Shown: positions 1 through 9,024, counted from the first letter of the stretch. The stretch: DNA of 9,902 nucleotides from Phycisphaerales bacterium (GCA_012031455.1 JAAUTM010000028.1:1-9902); one strand, 5' to 3'. Made by a program: numbers and translations. The notes: generated from the sequence alone by a model not told the origin.

Positions 1-230
1 GGGGGACTTATCCAGCCAACACTTTTGCAATATCGTTCCTGGTGGGCTGCATCATCAAGACTGCTGTGGTCAAGCTCATGGGGGTTAAAGGCTTTCACAT
101 GGTCAAATCTCTGATGGTGGGCGTCATTGCTGGCGAATTGCTATCGGCAGGAATATGGATGATGGTGGGACTCATGTACTACGCCAACACCGGGCTCTTA
201 CCCAAACGCTACGGGATATTCCCCGGATAA
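1..230 (+). CDS. OPT-like integral membrane transporter (DUF6785/DUF6784 type), C-terminal end only
   Basis: The reading frame is open from base 3 to the TAA at 228-230, so only the last 75 residues are in the window. They hold two hydrophobic stretches (about residues 5-20 and 37-60) separated by a short loop with Lys residues, and end in a short polar tail containing YYANTG and KRYGIFPG. This hydrophobic, Gly-rich end resembles the last helices of oligopeptide-transporter-like proteins annotated as DUF6785/DUF6784 in planctomycetes. The match is by pattern memory. The protein would be a multi-pass inner-membrane carrier with unknown substrate. A second protein of apparently the same type begins at the right end of the window, so the intervening genes sit between two related carriers. 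The next gene starts only a few bases after this stop, which suggests co-transcription. Confidence 0.62.
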   Translation, partial: GTYPANTFAISFLVGCIIKTAVVKLMGVKGFHMVKSLMVGVIAGELLSAGIWMMVGLMYYANTGLLPKRYGIFPG

Positions 231-235
231 GACCG

Positions 236-1143
236 ATGCCCATGAACACACCCCTGACGCAAAATATCGTCTGGCTTGGGATGTGCCTGCAGGTGCCTGC
301 GGATTGGGAGATGGTGCGCCATGGCACGGATTATGATCAGGGTCGATGGTGATGGTGGATCGTCGGCATCAGCGTCTGCAATTAAACTGGCGCAAGCTTG
401 ATCGCCGACCGGACCTTGACAGATGATCGAGGATTACCGGCGTGGAGATGTGGCTGAGCATCAGGGCGTGAAACACAAACGGATCAGCGGCGCAGGTGAC
501 TGGCACGCACTGCGGCGTAGCCGGGCTGATCAGCATCTGACTCGTGCGGTGCGTTTTGACGAAACAGATCGGCGACTGGTGGAACTTGCGCTGCCCTGGC
601 CCCATGGCCCACAAAGTGATCTGGAACTGGAACTATTGCAATCGTTCCGGTTGGAAGCACCCAACCAGCAGGGCTTGCGCTGGTGTGCCTGGGGTATGCG
701 GGTGCAGGTGCCTCAAGGTTGGAAGCTGCACTCGGCAGGCATCGAACCAGGCAGCGCCCACATGCGTTTTACCCAAGGCCGGGCCGAAAGCCTGGTGCGC
801 CGTTTAGGTGCCATTGACACCTGGTTCCACGGACATTTGGATGAGTTTCTCACTCAGCAAGTCAGCGACAGCAGCATCAGTCCGCGGGTGACGGAGGTAA
901 ACAAGCATCCGGCCTGTGAGATGGAAACCATCGAACCCGGTACCCGCTGGCAACGCTGGACAGGTCGGCTGCGGGCCCGACATGACCTGGCCTGGCTCTG
1001 TCCCAGCGATCATGCGGTGTATCACGTAATGACCCTGGCAGCCCCATCGCAAAGCCAAAGGCGGTGTGCGGGATTTTGCAGTGACCTGTTGCCAGCCCCC
1101 CCCACTCTTCTTAACAAATGTGATTCTCAAGAAACCAGCCTGA
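236..1143 (+). CDS. Uncharacterised two-repeat protein, about 302 aa after frame correction
   Basis: I do not recognise this family. The coding signal runs across three frames. The frame from ATG 236 (or ATG 242) is open to about 346. A missing base moves it to the frame reading MVMVDRRHQRLQLNW, a second missing base near 422 leads into MIEDYRRGD, and an extra C in the C-run at 1042-1045 leads to HRKAKGGVRDFAVTCC and the TGA at 1141-1143. The three shifts together restore a continuous protein ending 15 bases before the next ATG. Uncorrected, the middle frame would run to 1229, well into the next gene. The protein has no signal peptide or membrane segment, is rich in Trp, Arg and His, and carries two similar motifs: MCLQVPADWEM near residue 16 and MRVQVPQGWKL near residue 155. 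Cys residues cluster near the C-terminus. A soluble cytoplasmic partner of the adjacent PqqD-like protein or transporter is possible but is inference. No Shine-Dalgarno sequence decides between the two starts. Confidence 0.6.
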
Positions 1144-1158
1144 TTGAAATTGGCAAGC

Positions 1159-1554
1159 ATGACCGACAAACCTCTTACAAACCCGTCCTCGCCGCCCATC
1201 AAGGCACTTGCCGAAACGCAGGTGCTTGATGCGGTGCCTTTGCCCAACCAGTCCGCACAGGTGGACCACAGGGATAACGGAAGTCTGGTAATTTATGTCC
1301 CGTTGCGGCAGCGCTGGTTTATGCAGCCTCCCTGGAGCTGGCTGCTTCGGGTGCGTCAGCAGGCGGGGTATGAGCTTGATGGCCTGGGCCGGGAAGTGTG
1401 GGAGGCTTGTGATGGCAAGCGCACGGTGGAGAATATCATTGACAACTTTGCTGCCCGTCACCACCTGCGTTTCCATGAAGCCCGTTTGTCGGTAATGGCC
1501 TTTCTCCAGCAACTGGTTCGGCGGGGAGTGATTGTGCTGGTCGGCAAGTCATGA
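1159..1554 (+). CDS. Stand-alone PqqD-like protein (RiPP recognition element fold)
   Basis: This is a 131-residue protein from ATG 1159. An in-frame TTG at 1144 would add five residues but is less likely. The C-terminal half, about residues 70-130, fits the PqqD family: LDGLGREVWEACDGKRTVENI, then a helix with DNFAARHHL, then SVMAFLQQLVRRGVIVLV. The order 'G-x-EVW-x3-DG-x-T-x2-II, then F-x2-L-x2-RG-x-I' is the PqqD winged-helix signature. PqqD binds the PqqA precursor peptide and presents it to the radical SAM enzyme PqqE, and related domains (RREs) bind leader peptides in many RiPP pathways. The N-terminal 65 residues are Pro/Gln-rich and then contain VIYVPLRQRWFMQPPWSWLL, an extension beyond a minimal PqqD of about 90 residues. 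No radical SAM enzyme or precursor peptide is visible here, so a RiPP role is only a possibility. A general peptide or protein adaptor for the adjacent ABC transporter is an equally open reading. Confidence 0.82.
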   Translation: MTDKPLTNPSSPPIKALAETQVLDAVPLPNQSAQVDHRDNGSLVIYVPLRQRWFMQPPWSWLLRVRQQAGYELDGLGREVWEACDGKRTVENIIDNFAARHHLRFHEARLSVMAFLQQLVRRGVIVLVGKS

Positions 1555-1601
1555 TGTTCGTGAGAGGCCCGGCCACATGAGCCGGTAGCGAAAGCAGAGA
1601 C

Positions 1602-3072
1602 ATGAAACCGATTATCGTCAAAGATCAAGTTCGTCTGGGACCGGGCCGCTGCCTGCAGCTTGCGATCACCGGCATGGGCTACCGTATGTTCCGTTCCATG
1701 GTGACGGTGGCGATTCTCGCCCTGGCGGTGGCCTTTTTGGTGCACATGATTACCCATGCCCTGCTTTCCAACCGGGTGGTGAGTCTGGCGTATGAGGAAT
1801 TGGGCACACAGCGTGAGGCTGGCCGCTGGGTGGCACGGCTCACATCCACTGACACCCAGGCCATCATCGTCGGCAATCTCGTAAAGGGTGACCCTCGTTT
1901 GCTCGCCGAATATCAGCGCTGGACGCAGGCCGATGCATCGACCTTCAAACAGGCGGTGGGCGATGCCCTGGAACTGGATCGGCTGACGGAATACTTCGCC
2001 CAATTACCCGACACCGCCAGAGTCGTTTTGACTGGTGGGCGTGATTCCCTGACCTTGGCCAAAGGTCTTGCGGAAGCAGAGCAATACCGCCTGTTCATGG
2101 ATCGCGTTCCTGCCCTCAAAGCCCCCATACCACTGGGTTCCCAGCAGGCATTTGACCTGCTGGTTCAGGTGCGTGTGCCCCGGTTGCTTACCTTGGTGGA
2201 ATCCATCCAACGCGGACACCTGCAAGCCTTGCGGCAGGTGCGCCAGGCATTTCCCAATAAAACTCCCCTGATGCTGCTGGCTCAGCCGCCGGAAAACATG
2301 GAGACCGTGCTGGAACAGGCGGGTTTTTCCGTGACCCCCGGCTCTCTGGCGGGACTCTCGGCTGTGGCTCAGGCCGACATGGACAGGGAGTATATTGCTC
2401 GCCTGATTCAACCCCGTGAAGTGCGGGATGTGATCGCCCGGCGAATCGGCAAACCGGTGGCACTGGTGAATCAAAGCGTGGTGTTTGATTGGGTGACCAG
2501 TCTGGACCGGGCTGGCTGGGTTGCTCAGATCATCAAAGATAAAACCGGGGACAGCAGGCTTTCCGATCAGCGCATTCTCACCCTGGCGCAGACGACAAAG
2601 ACGCACCACAGGTTTGCAGACTGTGGTCGGGGAACAGGTGCCCGGACCGGGAGGCTTTGCAGCGCTATCGACGGCGACGTTCTGGCTGATCGGTCTGTCG
2701 TTTCTGGTATGCGTGGTGGGTGTGGCCAATGCCATGCTCATGAGCGTCACCGAACGCTTTGCCGAGATCGCCACCATGAAGTGCCTGGGGGCGATGGACA
2801 CCTTCGTCATGCTCATGTTTTTGCTGGAAGCCAAATTGCAGGGCTTTTTCGGAGGTCTGGTGGGATTGGTGCTGGGGCTGGTACTGGCGGTGCTCAGGGT
2901 CTGGGCGGAGGCGGGCAATCTGGTCTGGCCTTCGCTGGACGTGTTCCCGCAACTGCTCATTGGTGCGGCTGTCTCCCTGATCGTGGGTGTGCTGCTGGCA
3001 GGGTTGGCGGCCGTCTGGCCAGCCTGGGTGGCCTCACGCCTGGCACCCATGGAAGCCATGAGGGTTGAATAA
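1602..3072 (+). CDS. FtsX/MacB-type ABC transporter permease, about 489 aa (one frameshift)
   Basis: This is the inner-membrane permease subunit of an ABC transporter. ATG 1602 opens a frame with a hydrophobic helix at residues 31-55. A largely helical extracytoplasmic region of about 300 residues follows. Near 2595-2605 the frame breaks. The continuing frame gives TTGLQTVVGEQVPGPGGF, then the FtsX domain (about residues 355-489), with helices near 359-380, 399-430 and 450-475. The first of these helices is followed by NAMLMSVTERFAEIATMKCLGA, the cytoplasmic coupling-type segment common in FtsX/LolC/MacB permeases. The protein ends EAMRVE before TAA 3070-3072. One extra base (or two missing) explains the shift, and no other stop interrupts the corrected frame. 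Topology is one N-terminal plus three C-terminal helices, as in MacB-like permeases. It lies 47 bases after the PqqD-like gene and upstream of its presumed ATPase. Family assignment is firm; substrate unknown. Confidence 0.85.
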
Positions 3073-3085
3073 GAAAGCGGTCGAG

Positions 3086-3109
3086 TGGTCAGATGGTCAG
3101 ATGGTCAGA
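3086..3109. repeat. Three tandem copies of the octamer TGGTCAGA
   Basis: Perfect copies occupy 3086-3093, 3094-3101 and 3102-3109, starting 13 bases after the permease stop. The repeat is outside any coding region. It may be a simple slippage repeat or the edge of an inserted palindromic element that follows at 3129. It could also be a cluster of short protein-binding sites, but there is no direct evidence for that. Confidence 0.85.
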
Positions 3110-3128
3110 AAATGGTGTATTGATGTAG

Positions 3129-3161
3129 GGTGGGTCAAGCGAGTTGGCGAGCGGACCCACC
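3129..3161. repeat. REP/MITE-like palindrome between permease and ATPase genes
   Basis: GGTGGGTC (3129-3136) and GACCCACC (3154-3161) form a perfect 8-bp G+C-rich inverted repeat around a 17-base loop that itself contains the direct repeat CGAG. The start 'TGTAGGGTGGGTC' and end 'GACCCACCA' look like a family of short dispersed palindromes common in many bacterial genomes. That family recognition is from memory. No T-tract follows the right arm, so it is not a canonical intrinsic terminator. In RNA it would form a stable hairpin between the small permease and the ATPase and could affect mRNA processing or stability. Confidence 0.65.
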
Positions 3162-3200
3162 ATGACTAAGTGGTGATTAAAACAAGCTGAGCAACCGAGC

Positions 3201-3992
3201 ATGACTACCACGGTCGATAAACCGGCAGCCAATCAGGCCCATGAACCCGGGGCGCGTGATCGCGCGGTGATCATTCGCACCTTGCGGGTGGTCAAGTCCT
3301 ATGGCCGGGGAGAGACCACGACCTATGCTCTGCGCGGGGTGGATTCCGCCATCTACCGGGGTGAGTTTATCGCTGGTGCTGGGCCATCGGGTTCGGGCAA
3401 AAGCACCTTTTTCAACATGATCGGGGCCTTGGATTCACCCACCGAAGGTCGCATTCTGATTGACGAAGTAGATGTGGCGCAGCTCTCGGCTGTGGAACTG
3501 GCGTTTCTACGTTGCCGAAAGATTGGTTACATCTTTCAGCAGTACAACCTCATCCGTTACATGACTGCTTTGGAGAACGTCACCGTACCCATGGCCTTTG
3601 CCGGGGTGCCGCCCGAAGAAGCACGACGGCGTGGCATGGAACTGCTGGACCTGGTGGGCCTCAAGGATCGCTGGTCACATCGCCCGATTGAAATGTCAGG
3701 CGGCCAGCAACAGCGTGTGGCCATCGCCCGTTCCATGTGCAATCAGCCTCGCATCCTCCTGGCGGATGAACCCACCGGCAACCTCGACATCAAAACCGGT
3801 CAGGAAATTCTCAACATTCTCACCCGCATCAACAAAGAACGCGGGGTGACCATTGTCTGTGCCACGCACGATCATCGACTGCTGAACATCTGCGACCGCA
3901 TCATGTGGGTCCGGGATGGCAAAGTCGAACGGGTGGAGGATCGCGCCAACGTGAAAGTGACGATCGGACGAATCGGAGGCCTGAATGATTAG
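3201..3992 (+). CDS. ABC transporter ATP-binding protein, LolD/MacB type, 263 aa
   Basis: This is the ATPase that drives the adjacent FtsX-type permeases. It is the only complete, unbroken motif-bearing gene of the ABC set. Motifs in order: Walker A GPSGSGKST at residues 61-69, Q-loop IFQQYNL at 111-117, ABC signature MSGGQQQR at 165-172, Walker B ILLADEPTG at 185-193 with catalytic Glu190, D-loop NLD at 194-196, and the switch His in ATHD at 221-224 (His223). The Q-loop context, SGGQQQR and ADEPTGNLD are typical of the LolD/MacB/FtsE group, which works with FtsX-fold permeases as mechanotransmitters rather than as classical channel transporters. The N-terminal 22 residues before the first strand, and a basic tail after residue 240, exceed the usual core of about 225 residues. 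No good Shine-Dalgarno precedes ATG 3201. The stop codon overlaps the start of the giant permease by 8 bases, implying translational coupling. Confidence 0.95.
   Translation: MTTTVDKPAANQAHEPGARDRAVIIRTLRVVKSYGRGETTTYALRGVDSAIYRGEFIAGAGPSGSGKSTFFNMIGALDSPTEGRILIDEVDVAQLSAVELAFLRCRKIGYIFQQYNLIRYMTALENVTVPMAFAGVPPEEARRRGMELLDLVGLKDRWSHRPIEMSGGQQQRVAIARSMCNQPRILLADEPTGNLDIKTGQEILNILTRINKERGVTIVCATHDHRLLNICDRIMWVRDGKVERVEDRANVKVTIGRIGGLND
3975..3979 (+). promoter_or_regulatory. Shine-Dalgarno GGAGG of the giant permease
   Basis: GGAGG lies inside the end of the ATPase gene, five bases before ATG 3985. It is the strongest ribosome-binding site in the window. Together with the ATPase/permease overlap it supports ATG 3985 as the true start of the large permease, rather than the ATG at 4263 that opens the longest uninterrupted frame. 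Confidence 0.8.
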
Positions 3993-6900
3993 CGGACAAG
4001 CAACCCGACAGCCAAACCCGACAACCAGCCGCGTGCCAGCCAGGCGGTCAGCCATTCCCTGTGCAAAGTGGTCGGGTATTCACTTGGTCATGCCCCTGCT
4101 GATGGCGTGGTTGTTGTTCTCCGTGACGGCATCGATGACCCGGGCGCAGACGCTGACTTCCGAGCAGCAGTTTGAGGCGGATGTAATGGAGCTGACGAAA
4201 AATCCGCACCGGCTGGCGGGATCGGATTTGGCAGGGCGGCAGGGGATTACATCATCCAGCGCATGGAGTCCATGGGTGTCAATCCGCTGACCTTGGACTT
4301 CCCGTTGTATCAGACACAGGTCCAGACCTGTCATCTTCAGGTCGGGGATGTGAAGCTGCCGTTGTATCCGATGCGTCCCAATCTGCTGATGTCGCCGACC
4401 ACCAGCCCCCAGGGCGTGAGTGGACCGGTGATGTACGCAGGGGATGGGGCATTGGCGAATTATGGCGATCGTGATCCCCGTGGCGCGATTGTGGTGCTGG
4501 ATTACGAATCCCATGACAACTGGGAGCGAGCCTTTTCCTTAGGCGCCAAGGCAGTGGTATTTCTGGGCACAAAAGAAGACCTTTCGGTATATCGCAAGTG
4601 GACGCCGCTGCCCGTGAATCTGCTGCGTTTTTATGCCCCTGCCCAGAGCCTTGCTCAGCTGGACCTGCGCAAGGACCACGCTCAGGGAACCCTGCTGAGT
4701 CAGGTGACTTGGAAGCCCGGTACAGGCAGGGACATACTGGCCATGGTGCCCGGGACGCAGCCTCAATTCGCCGATGGCTCAATCAACATGCCGGAGATGC
4801 TGGTATTGTCAGCCTCGTACGACAGCTACGGGGAAGTACCGCAATTGTCTCCTGCTGCCCGTGGCGCCGGGAATGTGGCCGCCCTGCTGCAGACGCTTGC
4901 CTATTTTCGGGAGAATCCGCCAGCGCGCGATCTGCTGATCGTGTTTTTGGATAACCAGGCGCGTTATCACCAGGGTGCCCGCCAGCTTTATGCGTCGCTG
5001 ATGATTAAGCAACGCGATGCGGACAAGATTTCCCGTGAACATCTGGAAGAACAGGTCTATCTCAAGCGCATGATCGATGGCCTCGATAGCGGGGTGGAAA
5101 CGATCAAGGATCGTGAGCTTGAACGATCGCTGCGTGATTTCATGGAAAAGCAGGCGGAGTTCATCCGCGCGGATGTGAACCAGTCCCTGCTGGATGATCG
5201 CACCCAGCGCAGCCGCAGTCGACGCCTGCTTGCCAAGGAATTACCCGCTGCCGAACGTACTGCAGCCGAATCCCGTCTGGAACAAGCCCAGGCACGCATC
5301 AGTGCCACTGAAGCCCGGGTCCGTCAGTGGGACAACGTCCGCCGGTTCCTGCATGACAATAATAAGGCCGAAAGCACCGACCCGGTGATTTTCGAGCAAC
5401 TGATGGAGGAACTCCATCAGGCGGTAAAAAACCGACTGCAGAAGCGCTTGGATGAATTGCATCGTCAGATTGAAATCGACGAACAGCGTAAGGCTCTGCT
5501 GGCGCAGATCAAAGACCGTTGGATCAGTCTCCATGTGGCTTACGACTTTGCCGATGTGGGTCCGGTCTGGAGTTTGGCGATCTCGGAATGGCGGAACGCG
5601 CTTTCTGGGGTGTCAAATACCGCAGGTGACACGCCCGGTCATTATGGACGGGTACTGGCAGCTTTCCGCGAAGCAGCCAAGTCCCTGCCTCCCGACAGCG
5701 GCCTTGCCACGGATGCCCTATCGGACACCACCCTCGCCAGTCGATACATACCCGGACGATTCGTCAACGGCGGTATGATCGCTGGTACCTACGGCATCTA
5801 CAACGTATCCCTGATGACCGGATTTGATCGTCGCCTGCATGAAGGACACCCCTCGGATACCGCGGCCCGCCTGAATTGGCGACAGATGCAACGTCAGGCG
5901 CACCATGCCAACCTGCTGTTGCGTCAGGTGGCCAGCCAGCCCGGATTGTCGCTGAGCCGGGTGTTCTCTGATCAATCGCTGTCCAAATATCCCTCCTGGT
6001 CTGCCGGACGCGCCAGCGGTGATACCGTGGGCCTGCAGGTCACCGGCAGCTTGTCGGAAGATCGACCTGCTTTGGATTCCCTTATTGCCGTGATCCCCAA
6101 TGCTGGCAACGCCAATACCGGGGTGTGGGATTGGTTGGCACAGCCCTCGAGCCTCCCTGGCTTTGACCCGTTCGTCCTGGAGCCTGTTGATGGCAATGGC
6201 CGCTTCCCCCTGCTTGGCATCCGTAAAGATTTCTTTAATTCCTCCGTGGGCCTTGGTTCGACCTTTGATGATTGGGGGAATGCTCATGCCGTGAGCACCA
6301 TGGGCACCGTCCGCGCCGCCAATATCAACAGTTCGCTGCGTTTCAACCTGTTCCCGGCTCGCCCGGGGGTGGTGGTGTATCGCCCCGTGTCCACGCCCAT
6401 GCCCGGGACCTTGCGTGTTCTTTCCGCAGCCACCGACGCTGCTTATCCAGCCACTCGTAATCTTTTCGGCCAGCTTGGCAATATCAGTTTCATTTACGCC
6501 ACCGCCCTTTTGCCTCCCGAACCCATCAAGGTCTTTCAAGCCAAGGGGCCGGTGCTTCTGAACGTGGATGAAAATCATGCCTACGGCCGGGGGCTGATGA
6601 TCGATGACATCCAGACGCCTCCAGCATTGTCCGCCTCCGCTGCGGGGGATCTCTGGCAGCTCAACGAAATGCGTTTGCAAATGCTCCGTAGCCGCGGGGT
6701 CACCGATGCTGACCTTGAAGCTCTGCACGGCCGGGCCAAACGTACCCTTGAATCCGCCGGCAACATCTCCTCTATCGAAACCCGTCAGGGTCTATTTCAA
6801 CAGAGCCTTGCACTTTCCCGTGCGGTTTACACCCCCCTGCGCACCTCAATGGATGATCTGGTCTATTCCATCGTCTTCCTGCTGCTGCTGGCGATTCCCT

Positions 6901-8957
6901 TCGCCTTTGCGCTGGAGCGTCTGGTGTTTGCCGCGACCACTATCTACCGAAGACTGGCGGGGTTTGCCGGCATGTTCATGGCGACCTTCGCATTGCTTTA
7001 TGTGATGCATCCGGGCTTTGCCATCGCCAGCACGCCGATCATCATCTTCCTTGCCTTTACGATTCTGCTTTTGGCCAGCCTGGTGATCTTCATCATCACC
7101 CGCAAGTTCCGCACCGAGCTTAAGGCCATGCAAGGCCAGGGTGTGGGACTGCACCAACTGGAAATATCACGACTTGGCACTCTGCTGGCAGCGGTGAACA
7201 TGGGCATGTCCACCATGCGGCGCAGGCCCACACGTACCGTGCTCACAGCGGTCACGGTGGTGATGCTTACGTTTACAATCCTCTGTTTTGCCTCGGTAAG
7301 CACACGCATGGGTGTACGCACCATCACCCAGGGACCCATCAACGAGGAAACCACCTCCGGCGTCATGGTGCGCCACCTCAATTACAAAGCCCTGCCTCCC
7401 GAACTGCTGACACAATTACGCGGCTATGAAGGCAAGGATGGCATGGTGGCCGATCAATGGTGGCTGGTTCGCGCAAGCTCCAATGATGACCCCTACAGCA
7501 TCGCCCGACCCGACGATGGCAGTGCCTTGTGGCTCGATGGGATGTGGGGCCTCAACCCGGCTGAACTCAAGCGCTGGCCAGCGCTGGCGGCCGTGCTCTC
7601 GGGTGACAATGTTGATGAAAAAATCGCCATGCTTGAACAAGGCGGTGTTTTTCTGCCCTCAATCGTGCAGGAAAAACTGGGCTTAAAACCCGGTGATCCG
7701 GTACTGTTTCACGGTCAGAAAGCCATCTTTGCCGGCATCATTGATTCCACCGCCTTCCAGCGACTCACCCAACTCGATGGCCGATCCGCCCTGCCGGTGG
7801 ATCTGATTGATGCCGCACAAACCCTGACGGATAGTCAGTTGGGCCAGCAGGCCACTGATGTAGATGAACAGGTGGAACGCGATTTTGTCCACCTCTCCCC
7901 CGATCAGGTGATGGTCGCCTCCGCCAACATCGTCCGTCAGTTCGGCGGCGATCTGCGTCTGATCAATTTTTATACCAATCCGCAAACCGACAATCTTGAA
8001 GCTGGCAGGCTGGTGGCGGAAATGGTCAACGTCCCGGTGTGGGCCAAGGGGCCTCAGGGTGTGATGCGGCTGATCTTCACCAAACTCACCCAAGTCACAG
8101 GTGGACTGGCACTGCTGGTGCCGGTGGTGCTCGGTGGCCTGATCATCTTCGGTACGCTGCTGGGTTCGATCTCCGACCGTGAAAAGGAAATTTATACTTT
8201 CAGTGCTTTGGGGCTGGCACCCAAGCATGTGGGGTTCCTGTTCTTTGCCGAAGCCAGCGTCTATGCCGTGGTCGGGGGCATGGCCGGGCAACTGCTGGCC
8301 CAGACGGTGGCCTTGGTGGCATCACAGCTTGCGGAGTGGGGCCTGATCCGTGCCCCATCGATTAATTATTCCTCGACCAATTCGCTCTTTGCGATCGGGC
8401 TGGTCATGACGACGGTGCTGGTGTCAGCGATTTACCCCGCCCTGCGTGCTGGCAAAAGCGCCAACCCGGGCTTGGCACGGAACTGGAAGATGCCCAAGCC
8501 GGAGAATGATGTCATCAACATGACATTCCCCTTCACGGTGTCTGCCTACGACATCACCGGGGTGGTCAGTTTCCTGGCCGAACACTTCAGGGCTCACAAC
8601 GATGCAGGGCTGGGCAGCTTTGCCGCCAGCGATGTGCAGATCACCCGTGAAGTTGGCACCGGCAACCTGTGTTTGAGTGCCCGGCTGGCGCTGGCGCCGT
8701 TTGATCTTGGTGTCACTCAGGAACTCCAGCTTACCGCCCGACCTTCGGAAATCCCCGGTGTGGATGAGGTTGCCATCCGGGTACAACGCGCCAGTGGCGC
8801 TGGTGGCGACTGGTACCGTGCCAATCGGGTGTTTGTGCAGGATCTGCGCGGCCAGTTCCTGCTTTGGCGCACGCTCTCGGCACAGATGATCGAGCAATAC
8901 CGCATGGAAACGTTGCAGACCCTCGGCGATCAGCAGGGGACGCAGAAAGCATCGTAA
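3985..8957 (+). CDS. Giant FtsX-type ABC permease with PA-like, dead M28-like and coiled-coil exterior, about 1657 aa
   Basis: ATG 3985 begins a frame that breaks at 4242-4245, where one G seems missing (CAGGGG for CAGGGGG); the corrected join reads GRQGDYIIQRMES and continues to TAA 8955-8957. Corrected domain order: a basic N-terminus and signal-anchor helix at 33-50; an M28-type start HRLAGSDLAGRQ; a PA-like insert at about 146-203; an M28-like core at about 267-338; a charged coiled coil at about 348-513; a large, probably beta-rich region to about 955; three helices between 958 and 1042; the first FtsX helix at about 1083-1106 after RRRPTRTVL; a second extracytoplasmic domain to about 1370; three FtsX helices between 1372 and 1486, including SDREKEIYTFSALGLAP; and a cytoplasmic tail of about 165 residues. 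FtsX permeases usually have 400-850 residues, so this is exceptionally long. It likely pairs with the 489-residue permease on the ATPase. Substrate unknown. Confidence 0.85.
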
Positions 8958-9020
8958 ACCAGGACATAACGAAAACCTTGTGTTTGAATTTCGACGATGG
9001 CCATGAATCGTTTGACCAAT

Positions 9021-9024
9021 GAGG
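9021..9024 (+). promoter_or_regulatory. Shine-Dalgarno GAGG for a GTG start
   Basis: GAGG sits six bases upstream of GTG 9031, in frame with the carrier that follows. This favours GTG 9031 over the in-frame ATG 9019, which overlaps the GAGG itself and has no purine-rich site at a useful distance. The site lies in a 7-bp tandem duplication, GTGGCTG at 9024-9030 and 9031-9037. Confidence 0.5.

Noticed and set aside
423..1229. A 268-codon gene taken as it stands
   Set aside because: Its last 60 residues lose the character of the rest and overlap the PqqD-like gene. Joining frames at 1042-1045 gives a stop at 1141-1143 with proper spacing.
1551..1580. Short frame with ATG overlapping the PqqD-like stop, as a leader of the small permease
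   Set aside because: It is in the same frame as the permease but hits TGA at 1578-1580. ATG 1602 follows, and no further evidence supports translation.
1569..1585. CCGGC/GCCGG inverted repeat between the PqqD-like gene and the permease
   Set aside because: A 5-bp stem with a 7-base loop is expected by chance in G+C-rich DNA. No T-tract or other signal accompanies it.
2004..3059. Long minus-strand open frame of 351 codons opposite the small permease
   Set aside because: Low-complexity, Ser/Thr/Pro-rich product with no recognisable domain. The + strand in the same place encodes a clear FtsX permease.
3129..3175. Intrinsic terminator after the small permease
   Set aside because: The hairpin is strong, but no T-tract follows the right arm and the downstream ATPase gene belongs to the same transport system.
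4235..4250. Programmed ribosomal frameshift in the giant permease
   Set aside because: The site is a plain G-run without a slippery heptamer, and breaks of the same kind occur in four other genes. A missing base explains it better.
5718..6728. Minus-strand open frame of 336 codons opposite the giant permease
   Set aside because: A shadow of a G+C-rich coding strand. The product is Gly/His-rich with no motif, and the + strand frame is continuous.
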